A stretch of DNA of 64,000 nucleotides from CBDDLD01 sp965230605 (GCA_965230605.1 CBDDLD010000004.1:3162001-3226000), one strand, 5' to 3'. Counted from the stretch's first letter, positions 36,727 to 46,313 are shown. Notes: a model not told the origin generated them from the letters alone. Numbers and translations: made by a program.

Positions 36727-37227
36727 ATGATTCGATTAGCCACACATTCTGATATTGATACAATAATGAATATCACTTTGGCCTGTGCAAAAAAAATGAT
36801 TGCCGACGGCATTTTTCAATGGAATGAACACTACCCAACTAAAGCACCTTTTATAAATGACGTTGATCGTAGTGAGTTGTATGTTTATGAATCTGATTCT
36901 GAGGTCGTCGCCTGTATCGTCATCTCCTCTTTTATGGATGAAGAATATATCCCCATTAAATGGCTCACATCTAATGAAAATAACATTTATATACACCGCT
37001 TAGCTGTTCACCCGGATCATCAGAGAAAAGGCATAGCACAACATCTTATGACCTACGCAGAACACTATGCCTCTAAACACAACTTTCAATCGGTTAGATT
37101 AGACACTTTTTCTCAAAATCCCAGAAACCAAAAGTTTTACGAACTTCGCGGCTATAAACGTTTGGGTGATATTTATTTTCCTAAACAAAGTGAACATCCG
37201 TTTTACTGTTATGAACTTGTGCTTTGA
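36727..37227 (+). CDS. GNAT N-acetyltransferase
   Basis: 166 residues. The acetyl-CoA-binding motif A is at about 97-112: IHRLAVHPDHQRKGIA with Q/R-x-x-G-x-A. SVRLDTFSQNPRNQKFYE follows the usual motif B. Acetylates an unknown amine. Its TGA stop overlaps the TTG start of the MATE gene, so the two are coupled. Confidence 0.88.
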   Translation: MIRLATHSDIDTIMNITLACAKKMIADGIFQWNEHYPTKAPFINDVDRSELYVYESDSEVVACIVISSFMDEEYIPIKWLTSNENNIYIHRLAVHPDHQRKGIAQHLMTYAEHYASKHNFQSVRLDTFSQNPRNQKFYELRGYKRLGDIYFPKQSEHPFYCYELVL

Positions 37228-38558
37228 GTAATCGTATTAGCTTAAAAACCATCAATAAATTAGCCATCCCAGCATTGATTTCCGGAGTGTCTGAGCCTAT
37301 TCTGTCTTTAACAGATGCTGCTATTGTAGGTAATATTGAAGTAAACGCTACGATATCTCTAGCTGCAGTAGGTATTGTTTCAACATTTTTATCCATGCTT
37401 ATATGGGTGTTAGGACAAACGCGTAGCGCAATATCTTCTATTGTATCTCAATACTTAGGTGCCGGTAAGGTTGATGCTATAAAGAATTTGCCTGCTCAAG
37501 CTATTTTCATTATTACATCACTAAGCATACTTATTATCATTGTGACCTACCCTTTAGCTGAACCTATTTTTAAGCTCTATAATGCGTCAGACATGATTTT
37601 AGATTATAGTGTCGACTATTACAGAATCCGTGTGTTTGGATTTCCTTTCACGCTATTTACTATAGCTGTGTTTGGCACCTTTAGAGGGCTTCAAAACACA
37701 TTTTATCCTATGATCATTGCTATTGTTGGTGCAGCTGCTAATATTGTGCTTGATGTTATTCTCGTCTACGGTATTGAAGGTTTTATTGAGCCAATGAACT
37801 TACAAGGTGCTGCTTATGCAAGTGTTATTGCTCAAGTACTTATGGCTATTTGTTCTTTGTATTATTTGCTGACTAAAACCAGTATTCCACTGTTAATCAA
37901 GTTTCCCTTTCATAAAGAGATCAATCGCTTTTTATTAATGATCGTTAACTTGTTCATCAGAACATTAGCACTTAATATCACACTTTACCTTGCTACTAGT
38001 TATGCTACATCTTATGGAGAATCATATATAGCCGCTTATACTATTGCTATAAACCTCTGGTTCTTTGGTGCATTTTTAATCGATGGTTATGCCAGTGCAG
38101 GAAACATCCTATCAGGAAAGCTTTTGGGAGCCAAAGATTATAAATTATTAATCGCCTTAAGCAACAAGCTTATTAGGTATGGTGTAATTATTGGACTTAT
38201 TATTGGGGTTGCTGGGGCTATAGTGTACTACCCTATCGGGCTTTTATTCACAAAAGACCGTATGGTTTTAGATGCCTTCTACGATGTATTCTGGATAGTT
38301 CTTGCTATGCAACCTTTATGTGCTTTAGCTTTCATCTTCGATGGCGTATTTAAAGGGCTAGGGCGTATGAAATACCTAAGGAATATCCTCTTGTTTTCCA
38401 CATTTGTGATTTTTGCGCCATTATTATTCTGGCTAGATAGCTTTGACCTTAAACTGTATGCCATTTTTATTGCAATGACACTTTGGATCATTGCCAGAGG
38501 CTTCCCTCTAATTATAATATTCAGGAAAACATTTATGCCCTTGGCGCAAAAGGCTTAA
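37224..38558 (+). CDS. MATE family efflux transporter
   Basis: 444 residues with about twelve hydrophobic segments and the MATE features near the N-terminus (IPALISGVSEPILSLTDAAIVG) and FGTFRGLQNTFYP in the middle. Such proteins are Na+ or H+ antiporters that expel cationic drugs or metabolites through the inner membrane. The start is TTG within TTGA, overlapping the GNAT stop. Confidence 0.92.
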   Translation: MSNRISLKTINKLAIPALISGVSEPILSLTDAAIVGNIEVNATISLAAVGIVSTFLSMLIWVLGQTRSAISSIVSQYLGAGKVDAIKNLPAQAIFIITSLSILIIIVTYPLAEPIFKLYNASDMILDYSVDYYRIRVFGFPFTLFTIAVFGTFRGLQNTFYPMIIAIVGAAANIVLDVILVYGIEGFIEPMNLQGAAYASVIAQVLMAICSLYYLLTKTSIPLLIKFPFHKEINRFLLMIVNLFIRTLALNITLYLATSYATSYGESYIAAYTIAINLWFFGAFLIDGYASAGNILSGKLLGAKDYKLLIALSNKLIRYGVIIGLIIGVAGAIVYYPIGLLFTKDRMVLDAFYDVFWIVLAMQPLCALAFIFDGVFKGLGRMKYLRNILLFSTFVIFAPLLFWLDSFDLKLYAIFIAMTLWIIARGFPLIIIFRKTFMPLAQKA

Positions 38559-38585
38559 CTTTGCCCATTATTTAAAATGCGGTAA

Positions 38586-38759
38586 ATGTTGTTTTTGAAA
38601 TTATTGCAAGATGTAGATGTTAATAAAAAGCTTGAAGAAGCACCTGATAGCAGTTATGGCATTGGTGTTTTCATTGGTAGTATACTACCTTTCTTAGTTC
38701 TTGTTATAATTGCATATATCATATACAGACACCGAAAAAATACAATAAACAAAGATTAA
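38586..38759 (+). CDS. Small single-pass membrane protein (57 aa)
   Basis: ATG at 38586, TAA at 38757. An N-terminal half rich in charged residues (LLQDVDVNKKLEEAPDSS) leads to one membrane span (about 27-47, IGSILPFLVLVIIAYIIY) and a basic tail RHRKNTINKD. It sits in a run of same-strand genes, 27 bases after the MATE gene and 2 bases before the next small frame. I do not recognise the family. Function unknown. Confidence 0.6.
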   Translation: MLFLKLLQDVDVNKKLEEAPDSSYGIGVFIGSILPFLVLVIIAYIIYRHRKNTINKD

Positions 38760-38761
38760 CT

Positions 38762-38842
38762 ATGTTAAGTAATTATCTTTTTTTAGTGCTTGCTATTATT
38801 CTTATAGTAGTTTATTTTGTAAATAGAAATAAAAGACGTTAA
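38762..38842 (+). CDS. Very small membrane peptide (26 aa)
   Basis: ATG at 38762, TAA at 38840-38842, whose last A is the first base of the queD ATG (TAATG). The peptide is almost one membrane span (LSNYLFLVLAIILIVVYFV) with a basic end NRNKRR, the positive-inside pattern. It could be a genuine microprotein or a translated leader coupling queD expression. Too short for ordinary gene callers. Confidence 0.5.
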   Translation: MLSNYLFLVLAIILIVVYFVNRNKRR

Positions 38843-39294
38843 TGAGTAACATACGTATTACAAAACAGTTTTCTTTCGAGGCCGGTCATGCCTTATATGG
38901 TTATGATGGGAAATGTAAAAATATTCATGGGCATAGCTATCATCTCGATGTTACGGTAATTGGTACTCCCATTAATGACAACTCTAATGTTAAGTACGGC
39001 ATGGTTATCGACTTTGGTGATCTTAAAAAGATTGTAAAGGAGGAGATTGTTGATGTTTTTGATCATGCTACAGTATTTAATAAGAACACACCACATGTAG
39101 AACTTGCCAAAGAGCTAGAGCGTAGGGGGCACAATGTCATACTTGTAGATTATCAACCTACTAGTGAAATGATGATCATAGACTTTGCTAAGAAAATAAA
39201 AAGACATTTACCTAGTAATATCACCTTACACTCATTGAAACTTCGAGAAACAGCAACATGTTATGCCGAATGGTATGCTAGCGATAACCCATAG
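38842..39294 (+). CDS. queD: 6-carboxytetrahydropterin synthase (QueD/PTPS family)
   Basis: 150 residues. Zinc ligands and catalytic residues are present: FEAGHALYG, the Cys and His motif CKNIHGHSYHLDV, FGDLK, DHATVFN and the C-terminal ETATCYAEW. It makes 6-carboxytetrahydropterin from dihydroneopterin triphosphate for queuosine synthesis; a PTPS role for pterin cofactors is the alternative. Start overlaps the stop of the 26-residue peptide by one base. Confidence 0.9.
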   Translation: MSNIRITKQFSFEAGHALYGYDGKCKNIHGHSYHLDVTVIGTPINDNSNVKYGMVIDFGDLKKIVKEEIVDVFDHATVFNKNTPHVELAKELERRGHNVILVDYQPTSEMMIIDFAKKIKRHLPSNITLHSLKLRETATCYAEWYASDNP

Positions 39295-39329
39295 TTTAGT
39301 GTTCTTGAACGTAATTCATATATTTACAT

Positions 39330-40082
39330 ATGCAAATTCCTGAAGGGAAAAAAATATATTTCGCGAGCGATAATCATCTTGGAGCACCAACTCGAGAAGC
39401 TTCATTGCCCAGAGAGAAAAAATTTGTTGCTTGGTTAGATGAGATAAAGCATGATGCTGCAGTTATCTTTCTTATTGGCGACTTGTTTGACTTTTGGTTC
39501 GAATATAAAACAGTAGTTCCAAAAGGATTTACAAGAACTTTGGGTAAGCTTGCAGAATTGAGCGATTCAGGCATTCCTATACATTATTTTGTGGGCAATC
39601 ATGACCTTTGGATGAATGGTTATTTTGAAGAAGAACTCAATATTCCTGTTTACCATAAACCTAAAGAATTTACATTCAATAATTCTACCTTTTTTATTGG
39701 TCATGGCGATGGGTTAGGACCGGGTGATAAAGGCTATAAGCGAATGAAAAAGGTCTTTACCAATCCGTTCTTTAAATGGTTGTTTAGGTGGTTACACCCA
39801 GATATTGGTGTTAAAATTGCACAATACTTATCGGTTAAAAACAAATTGATCTCAGGAGACGAAGACGCTAAGTTTTTAGGAGAAGACGAAGAATGGTTGG
39901 TAGCCTACAGCAAACGAAAACTGGCAGAACAACATCGTGATTATTTTGTTTTTGGACATCGTCATTTACCCTTAGAAATAGATTTAAACGAAAGCTCGAA
40001 ATACATTAATCTAGGCGATTGGATCAGTTATTACACCTATGGTGTTTTTGATGAGAAAGGTTTTGAATTAAAAACCTACTAA
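39330..40082 (+). CDS. lpxH: UDP-2,3-diacylglucosamine diphosphatase
   Basis: 250 residues of the calcineurin-like phosphoesterase fold: FASDNHLGAP, GDLFDFWFEY, VGNHDLWM, GHGDGLG and GHRHLP give the two-metal site, and the pattern matches LpxH rather than other phosphoesterases. It cleaves UDP-2,3-diacylglucosamine to lipid X in lipid A synthesis at the inner membrane. Confidence 0.88.
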   Translation: MQIPEGKKIYFASDNHLGAPTREASLPREKKFVAWLDEIKHDAAVIFLIGDLFDFWFEYKTVVPKGFTRTLGKLAELSDSGIPIHYFVGNHDLWMNGYFEEELNIPVYHKPKEFTFNNSTFFIGHGDGLGPGDKGYKRMKKVFTNPFFKWLFRWLHPDIGVKIAQYLSVKNKLISGDEDAKFLGEDEEWLVAYSKRKLAEQHRDYFVFGHRHLPLEIDLNESSKYINLGDWISYYTYGVFDEKGFELKTY

Positions 40083-40113
40083 TAAACCATTCAACCAATA
40101 CAGCATACCTAAA

Positions 40114-40968
40114 GTGCCTCAGAGATTATACTCAGAATTTAAGACTGAACAAAAGACCTTTTTTTCTAAAGACGGTCAAATGCGCTATATAGACAAAGGT
40201 GCAGGTTCTGTTATCGTATTACTACACGGTGTCCCTACGTCGGGTTGGTTATACAGACATATTATAGATCATTTAATAGATTACGGCCATCGTGTTATTG
40301 TCCCCGATATGTTAGGGTTTGGTTCTAGTGATTCTCCAAAAGGTTATGATATTTATTCTGAAGCCCAACATGCAGAACGCTTATTGGCTTTACTTGATTA
40401 TTTGAACATTGATCATTGGACCCACGTTATGCACGATGCCGGTGGGTTGTGGACTTGGGAACTGATCAAAAAAGCACCAAACAGAATTACCCGATTAATC
40501 ATTTTAAACACAATTATTTACGAGGCTGGATTTGCACCTCCAATCCGTTTTGAGCCTGGGCTTATGGCTAGACTAGCCATGTGGAGTTATAGAAATGGTA
40601 TCACTACCAACTTAATGCTAAATGGTTTGTTTAAAGAAGGACTTACTAAGAACAACCTCAGCGCCATAGACATTGAAGGGTATAAAGCACCTTTACTAGC
40701 GGGAAAAACCAAAGCGATGTATTATTTCTTCTCACAAACCTGTAATGCATTGCCCGATTATACTTCCGTAATTAAAAAAATAAATACCCCTACCATGGTT
40801 ATTTGGGGTAAAAATGACTCGTTTTTAAAGTGGGGTCCACAAAGTGATAATGTCATTAAGGATTTAGCTATTAAACCCGAGAATATTTATCACCTAGATG
40901 CTAAACATTTTATTCAGGAAGAACAGCCTGAAGTAATAAGTGATTTGATTATTAAATTCTTAAGTTAA
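40114..40968 (+). CDS. Alpha/beta hydrolase with Asp nucleophile
   Basis: 284 residues, GTG start at 40114. LLHGVPTSGWLYRHI carries the oxyanion region. The nucleophile elbow reads VMHDAGG, with Asp108 where most esterases have Ser; IWGKNDSFLKWG supplies the acid and LDAKHFIQEEQP the His. Asp nucleophiles are known in haloalkane dehalogenases and epoxide hydrolases, but the Trp that follows the nucleophile in dehalogenases is Ala here. Its stop overlaps the convergent MFS stop (TTAA). Confidence 0.85.
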   Translation: MPQRLYSEFKTEQKTFFSKDGQMRYIDKGAGSVIVLLHGVPTSGWLYRHIIDHLIDYGHRVIVPDMLGFGSSDSPKGYDIYSEAQHAERLLALLDYLNIDHWTHVMHDAGGLWTWELIKKAPNRITRLIILNTIIYEAGFAPPIRFEPGLMARLAMWSYRNGITTNLMLNGLFKEGLTKNNLSAIDIEGYKAPLLAGKTKAMYYFFSQTCNALPDYTSVIKKINTPTMVIWGKNDSFLKWGPQSDNVIKDLAIKPENIYHLDAKHFIQEEQPEVISDLIIKFLS

Positions 40969-42236
40969 TCTTCGGCTTTATTATGTGCCTCTACATCTTC
41001 ACGCAAATCTAAATGCCTTAGAGTTTTATTTTTTAACCCAATGGTAAATACAGTTATTAACGTCATTGTACCTCCAAAAACAACAGCATTAACGGTACCC
41101 ATTAGCTTAGCCGTTAATCCGCTTTCAAAAGCGCCTAACTCATTAGAAGACCCAACAAACATAGAATTTACCGCTGACACTCTACCCCTCATATGATCTG
41201 GTGTTTTAAGCTGTAAAATCGTTTGTCGTATCACCATGGATAGCCCATCGGCGAGTCCACTTATAAATAAGGCAAATACGGAGAGCCAGAAGGTTTTAGA
41301 TATTCCAAAAACTATGATACTGATGCCAAAACAGAACACCGCAGTAAGTAATTTTATTCCTGCTTTTTTGGTTATTGGCACATACGCTGTAAATAACATA
41401 ACGATCGCGGCACCTACTGCTGGAGCTGCCCTCATAATTCCGAACCCTCCAGCACCTACATGTAAAATGTCTTCAGCATATACTGCTAGTAATGCCACAG
41501 CACCCCCAAAAAGTACTGCTACCATATCTAAAGTAAGTGCACCAAGAATAGCCTTAGTTTTAAAAACGAATTTTACCCCTTCTCTTAAACTTTGCATAAC
41601 CGGCTCACCAATCTTTGGGTTAAGCACGGGCTTTTTCTTAATAAAGAGCAGTACTATTAATGAAAAAATAACCAAAACAAATACAATGATTAATGATTTG
41701 TAAACACCAATCCACTTTATAGAGAAGCCTGCAAATGCTGGCCCTAAAACGGCAGCTAATTGTCTTGTTGAACTACTCCACGTTGCTGCATTAGGATACA
41801 TTTTCTTTGGAACTATAAGCGCTATTAAAGAAAATATAGTTGGTCCAAAAAACGATCGTAGAAACCCTCCAAAAAATACCAAGGCGTATATACAGTTTAA
41901 TATGGTTTTAGATGACCAGTTTTCAGATGCTGTTGGAGATGTTAACCAAAATAATCCAAAACTAATTAGTGAAAATGCGGCAATACATATAGCTAATAGA
42001 TTTCGTTTTTCGCGCTGATCTACAATATGCCCGGCAAATAAAGCCATCGTGAAAGCAGGGATGATTTCCATCAACCCAATAAGGCCTATAGACCATGGAT
42101 CTTTGGTAATACGATACACTTCCCATTCAATAATTATAAATTGCATGGACCATGCAAATACCAATGCAAAACGTACCAACAAAAAGGTATTAAACTCTTT
42201 ATAGCGTAATGCTGCGTATGGATCATTTTTTGCCAC
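40965..42236 (-). CDS. MFS transporter
   Basis: 423 residues, about twelve membrane segments in two halves, with the EntS/MFS_3-like order. LFAGHIVDQREKRN is the loop 2-3 region motif. It is a proton-coupled exporter of unknown substrate. Convergent with the hydrolase, and 2 bases downstream of recJ on the same strand. Confidence 0.9.
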   Translation of the reverse strand: MAKNDPYAALRYKEFNTFLLVRFALVFAWSMQFIIIEWEVYRITKDPWSIGLIGLMEIIPAFTMALFAGHIVDQREKRNLLAICIAAFSLISFGLFWLTSPTASENWSSKTILNCIYALVFFGGFLRSFFGPTIFSLIALIVPKKMYPNAATWSSSTRQLAAVLGPAFAGFSIKWIGVYKSLIIVFVLVIFSLIVLLFIKKKPVLNPKIGEPVMQSLREGVKFVFKTKAILGALTLDMVAVLFGGAVALLAVYAEDILHVGAGGFGIMRAAPAVGAAIVMLFTAYVPITKKAGIKLLTAVFCFGISIIVFGISKTFWLSVFALFISGLADGLSMVIRQTILQLKTPDHMRGRVSAVNSMFVGSSNELGAFESGLTAKLMGTVNAVVFGGTMTLITVFTIGLKNKTLRHLDLREDVEAHNKAED

Positions 42237-42238
42237 TT

Positions 42239-43930
42239 CTACTGTTTTATATCTTTAAGTTTCAATTGAAGGTTCACTGTTCCGTTCCAATGATTTTCGT
42301 CAATGGTATAAGCAGCATCTATTGGTTTTCGATCTAATGATAGGTGATACTTGTCTCCAAGGTTAAACCCTATAGCGCCTATCTTATTAGAGTCTGCTTG
42401 TACCATCGTTAATTTTAGGTGTTTCCCTCCATCTCCAACACGTTTACCATAACCAGTGTCTTTTAATCGTTCCGAATAAAATACCGGTGTCATATTTCCG
42501 GGGCCAAATGGTGCAAATTGCTTTAATATGCGCATTAACCGACCATTTATTTGATCTAAACTAATCTTCATATCGATCTTAAGCTCCGGTATTAATAACT
42601 TAGGGTCTATAGTTTTTGATACAATCTCTTCAAACCTTGCTTTAAACGCCTCGTAATTTTCAGGTTTTAATGTAAGTCCGGCAGCATATTTATGCCCCCC
42701 AAATTGTTCTAGATATTCAGAACATGCTTCTAAAGCATTATACACATCAAATCCTTTTACAGATCGAGCAGAAGCAGCTAGTTTATCACCACTTTTAGTA
42801 AATACTAATGTTGGCCTGTAATATGTTTCTGTTAACCGAGAAGCAACTATGCCTATAACGCCTTTATGCCAATTTTCATCATATACCACAGTAGCAAATC
42901 GATCTTGCTCTTCTAGATCTTCAATTTGTTGTAAAGCTTCTATTGTAATTTGTTTATCAGCATCTCTACGATCAGTATTGTATTGATTAATTTCAACTGC
43001 ATATTCACTTGCTGTGTTGAAGTCCGACTCCATTAATAAAGAAACCGCATGATTGCCATGTTTCATTCGACCAGCAGCGTTAATTCTAGGTGCAATAATA
43101 AATACAACATCAGTAATCGTTAATTCTTCTTTTTTAACCTCAGCCATAATCGCCTTAAAACCCGGTCGTGGATTTGAATTAATCACCTGTAATCCATAAT
43201 AGGCAAGAATTCTGTTTTCTTCTGTAATTGGGACAATATCTGCACCTATGGCTGTTGCCACTAAATCTAGATATGGCACTAACGTTTCTATTGGCTGTCC
43301 TTGCTTAGATGCTAATGCTTGTATAAGCTTAAACCCTACACCACAACCACATAATTCTTTATAAGGATATTCACAGTCGTCTCGCTTAGGGTCTAGTACG
43401 GCAATGGCATCTGGTAGCTCTTCACCGGGCCTGTGATGATCACATATGATAAAGTCGATCCCTTTTTCTTTGGCATAAGCAATCTTATCGATCGCCTTTA
43501 TACCACAATCTAATGCAATTATAAGTGAACACTCATTGTCGTCAGCAAAATCAATTCCTTTTAGTGATATTCCATAACCTTCATCATAACGATCCGGAAT
43601 ATAGGTAGCAACAAAGTCAGTATGGGTTCTTAAATAAGACGTCATTAAAGCTACGGCCGTAGTCCCATCAACATCATAATCGCCATAAACCAAAATAGAT
43701 TCCTCCCCTTCTATAGCCTTTTCAATACGAGAAACCGCAATATCCATGTCCTTCATCAAAAAAGGGTCATGGAGATCTTCGATTTGAGGCCTAAAAAATG
43801 TTTTAGCCTCATCATATGTGGCAATCCCTCTTTGAAGTAAAAGTGTCGCTATTATATCATCTACTTTTAGGGTTTCTTTTAAAGCAGATATATCTGTAGC
43901 ATCAGGAATAGGCTTAAGCGTCCATCGCAT
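42239..43930 (-). CDS. recJ: Single-stranded-DNA-specific exonuclease RecJ
   Basis: 563 residues. DHH-family metal motifs: VYGDYDVDGTTAVALM, IALDCG, ICDHHRPG; the DHHA1 part has FGGHKYAAGLTL, followed by an OB-fold end. It degrades single-stranded DNA 5' to 3' in recombination and mismatch repair. Three bases separate it from the OsmC gene upstream, so the OsmC-recJ-MFS genes probably form one operon. Confidence 0.96.
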   Translation of the reverse strand: MRWTLKPIPDATDISALKETLKVDDIIATLLLQRGIATYDEAKTFFRPQIEDLHDPFLMKDMDIAVSRIEKAIEGEESILVYGDYDVDGTTAVALMTSYLRTHTDFVATYIPDRYDEGYGISLKGIDFADDNECSLIIALDCGIKAIDKIAYAKEKGIDFIICDHHRPGEELPDAIAVLDPKRDDCEYPYKELCGCGVGFKLIQALASKQGQPIETLVPYLDLVATAIGADIVPITEENRILAYYGLQVINSNPRPGFKAIMAEVKKEELTITDVVFIIAPRINAAGRMKHGNHAVSLLMESDFNTASEYAVEINQYNTDRRDADKQITIEALQQIEDLEEQDRFATVVYDENWHKGVIGIVASRLTETYYRPTLVFTKSGDKLAASARSVKGFDVYNALEACSEYLEQFGGHKYAAGLTLKPENYEAFKARFEEIVSKTIDPKLLIPELKIDMKISLDQINGRLMRILKQFAPFGPGNMTPVFYSERLKDTGYGKRVGDGGKHLKLTMVQADSNKIGAIGFNLGDKYHLSLDRKPIDAAYTIDENHWNGTVNLQLKLKDIKQ

Positions 43931-43933
43931 AAA

Positions 43934-44350
43934 TTAACTAAAATGTATATTAATATTGACCTCTGCAAACCTGCGGAACATTTCCATAACTCCACAATAT
44001 TTTTCTACAGATAGATCTACTGCTCTTCGACATTTATCCTCATTTCCTTCAGCGCCTTCAAAGTAGTAATCTACTTCAACTTTATCATAGTATTTTGGAT
44101 GTTCGTCTGTTAAATTCCCGGAAACATCCATTCTAAAATCATCTATTTTGACTTTCATCTTATCCAGAATAGAAATCACATCTAATCCTGAACACCCTGC
44201 TAATGATGATAACATCATTGCTTTTGGCGATAGTCCATAACGTACATCTGATCCTTCAATATCAGTATCCATAGTCACCATTTTCCCACTAGGATTGTCC
44301 GATTCAAAGATTAATCCGCCTTTCCATTGTGTCGATATTTTATGCTCCAT
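43934..44350 (-). CDS. OsmC family protein
   Basis: 138 residues. The two OsmC/Ohr signatures appear: SPKAMMLSSLAGCSGLDV with one conserved Cys, and a C-terminal SVEKYCGVMEMF with the second. These are thiol peroxidases for organic hydroperoxides; general OsmC-like members may differ in substrate. It is divergent from the carboxymuconolactone decarboxylase-like gene, which belongs to another peroxide-defence family, across 56 bases. Confidence 0.9.
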   Translation of the reverse strand: MEHKISTQWKGGLIFESDNPSGKMVTMDTDIEGSDVRYGLSPKAMMLSSLAGCSGLDVISILDKMKVKIDDFRMDVSGNLTDEHPKYYDKVEVDYYFEGAEGNEDKCRRAVDLSVEKYCGVMEMFRRFAEVNINIHFS

Positions 44351-44406
44351 ATATGAAGTTTTTTTTGTTTCTTGGTATCTTCAAAAATACCATTAAAAAA
44401 ACAACT

Positions 44407-45009
44407 ATGCCATTAGTAACACCATTACATCCAGATCATGATATAGAAACTAAAGAACTCGCTGAATTCTTCAACGAAACGTTAGGATTTTGTCCAAATT
44501 CTGTATTAACCATGCAACGCCGTCCTGCAATTTCTAAAGCGTTTATCAATCTCAATAAAGCTGTTATGGCTAATGAAGGCCGAGTAACCTCAGCATTAAA
44601 ACGTATGATAGCCTGGGTAAGTAGTAATTCTACCGGCTGTCGTTATTGTCAAGCTCATGCTATTAGAGCCGCAGAACGTTATGGCGCAGAACAAGAACAA
44701 TTAGATAATATCTGGGAGTATAGAACACACCCTGCTTTTTCTGATGCTGAACGTGCTGCATTAGATTTTAGTTTAGCAGCTAGTTTAGTGCCTAATGCTG
44801 TTAATGAAGATATTAAAAAGCGATTGTATGAACATTGGGATGAAGGCGAGATCGTAGAAATGCTTGGTGTCATCTCATTATTCGGATATCTCAACCGTTG
44901 GAATGACTCTATGGGGACCTCTATTGAAGAAGGTGCTGTAGAAAGTGGTGAACAATACCTTGGGAAACATGGATGGAACGAGGGTAAACATGACGGGTCC
45001 CAATACTAG
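44407..45009 (+). CDS. Carboxymuconolactone decarboxylase/AhpD-like protein
   Basis: 200 residues from the ATG at 44407 (MPLVTPLHPDHD); an upstream start at 44329 would overlap the divergent OsmC gene. The AhpD-like redox motif CRYCQAHAI is visible at about 79-87. It is probably a peroxidase- or disulfide-related enzyme. Followed by a terminator. Confidence 0.87.
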   Translation: MPLVTPLHPDHDIETKELAEFFNETLGFCPNSVLTMQRRPAISKAFINLNKAVMANEGRVTSALKRMIAWVSSNSTGCRYCQAHAIRAAERYGAEQEQLDNIWEYRTHPAFSDAERAALDFSLAASLVPNAVNEDIKKRLYEHWDEGEIVEMLGVISLFGYLNRWNDSMGTSIEEGAVESGEQYLGKHGWNEGKHDGSQY

Positions 45010-45042
45010 TGTAAAGATTTTAGATCGTATATACTTAATAAG

Positions 45043-45066
45043 ACCTCACTAAATAGTGGGGTTTTA
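45043..45066 (+). terminator. Terminator between converging genes
   Basis: ACCTCACT (45043-45050) pairs with AGTGGGGT (45055-45062) with one G-U pair around AAAT, followed by TTTTA. It stops the AhpD-like transcript just before the stop of the uracil-DNA glycosylase gene. Confidence 0.75.
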
Positions 45067-45645
45067 TTACATATTGAATAGTATTCTATTGATGCTCTGT
45101 TGTAACTCTGGTATGACTGCTTTCTCAAACCAAGGGTTTTTACTCAACCAAAAACGGTTTCTCGGTGATGGATGTGGTAAAGGAAAGTAAAGCGGTAGGT
45201 ATGTTTTAAAACCTCCTACAGTTTCGGTTAATGTTCTTTTTGCTTTATCCCTCAAATAATATTTCTGTGAGTACGCGCCTATTAGAATTAGGAGTTCTAC
45301 ATTGGGCATCTTATCCATAAGTTGTTGATGCCATTGTGGTGCACACTCAGGTCTTGGAGGAAGATCTCCAGAAGTCCCTTTACCCGGATAGCAAAACCCC
45401 ATAGGAATAATGGCAAACTTAGTAGTGTCATAAAAATCTTCATTAGATACATTTAGCCATTTACGAAGTTGCTTACCACTAGCATCATCCCATGGAATAC
45501 CTGAGGCATGTACTTTAGTGCCCGGGGCCTGGCCAATAATGACAATTTTAGAATCTATATTTGCGGTTGCTATAGGTCTTGGACCTAACGGCAAATGACT
45601 TTTACATATGGTGCATTGTCTTATGTGTTGAAGTAAGTCTTCCAT
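45067..45645 (-). CDS. Uracil-DNA glycosylase family protein
   Basis: 192 residues. Motif A is IIGQAPGTKVHASGIPWDD and motif B is LPHPSPRN; LILIGAYSQKYYL follows the family pattern. Removes uracil from DNA or related bases. The start overlaps the rsmI stop by one base (TAATG). Confidence 0.88.
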   Translation of the reverse strand: MEDLLQHIRQCTICKSHLPLGPRPIATANIDSKIVIIGQAPGTKVHASGIPWDDASGKQLRKWLNVSNEDFYDTTKFAIIPMGFCYPGKGTSGDLPPRPECAPQWHQQLMDKMPNVELLILIGAYSQKYYLRDKAKRTLTETVGGFKTYLPLYFPLPHPSPRNRFWLSKNPWFEKAVIPELQQSINRILFNM

Positions 45646-46313
45646 TATTTTTTCCCTTCCACGATTATCACGATCTCGCCTTTAGGGGGTTTATTGGTAT
45701 AATATTCTGAAACGTCTTTAGCAGTGCCTCGTATAGTTTCTTCAAAAAGTTTTGTGAGCTCTCTAGATACAGATATTTGGCGATCTTCTCCTAAATACTC
45801 GCAAAACTGCGTTAAGGTTTTAATCAACTTATGAGGACTTTCATAAAACACCATGGTTCGGGTTTCCTCAGCTAATAAAAGTAGTCGTGTTTGTCGTCCT
45901 TTCTTAACAGGTAAAAACCCTTCAAATACGAATTTGTCGTTGGGTAAGCCACTATTAACCAATGCCGGCACAAAAGCTGTTGCGCCTGGTAGACATTCAA
46001 CTTCTATATTATTTTCTATACATGCTCTTGTCAGTAAAAACCCTGGATCAGAGATTGCCGGTGTTCCGGCATCGCTTATGAGCGCGATGGTTATCCCTGA
46101 CTTCAATTTTTGAATAATACTAGCAACCGTTTTATGCTCATTATGCATATGATGACTTTGCATCGGCGTTGCAATTTCATAATGCTTTAATAGTTTCCCC
46201 GAAGTTCTGGTGTCCTCTGCTAGGATAAGATCAACTTCCTTTAAAACTTCAATGGCTCTTAGCGTAATATCTTTAAGATTTCCTATTGGTGTTGGTACCA
46301 AGTACAGCTTCAT
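45645..46313 (-). CDS. rsmI: 16S rRNA (cytidine-1402-2'-O)-methyltransferase
   Basis: 222 residues of the tetrapyrrole-methylase fold. Seen: LYLVPTPIGNLKDITLRA, ILAEDTRTSGKLL, ISDAGTPAISDPG and FYESPHKL. It methylates C1402 of 16S rRNA using SAM. Length matches the short form without the C-terminal extension. It precedes the UDG gene. Confidence 0.95.
   Translation of the reverse strand: MKLYLVPTPIGNLKDITLRAIEVLKEVDLILAEDTRTSGKLLKHYEIATPMQSHHMHNEHKTVASIIQKLKSGITIALISDAGTPAISDPGFLLTRACIENNIEVECLPGATAFVPALVNSGLPNDKFVFEGFLPVKKGRQTRLLLLAEETRTMVFYESPHKLIKTLTQFCEYLGEDRQISVSRELTKLFEETIRGTAKDVSEYYTNKPPKGEIVIIVEGKK

Noticed and set aside
40114..40968. Haloalkane dehalogenase
   Set aside because: The Trp that normally follows the Asp nucleophile is missing, so the specific call is not justified.
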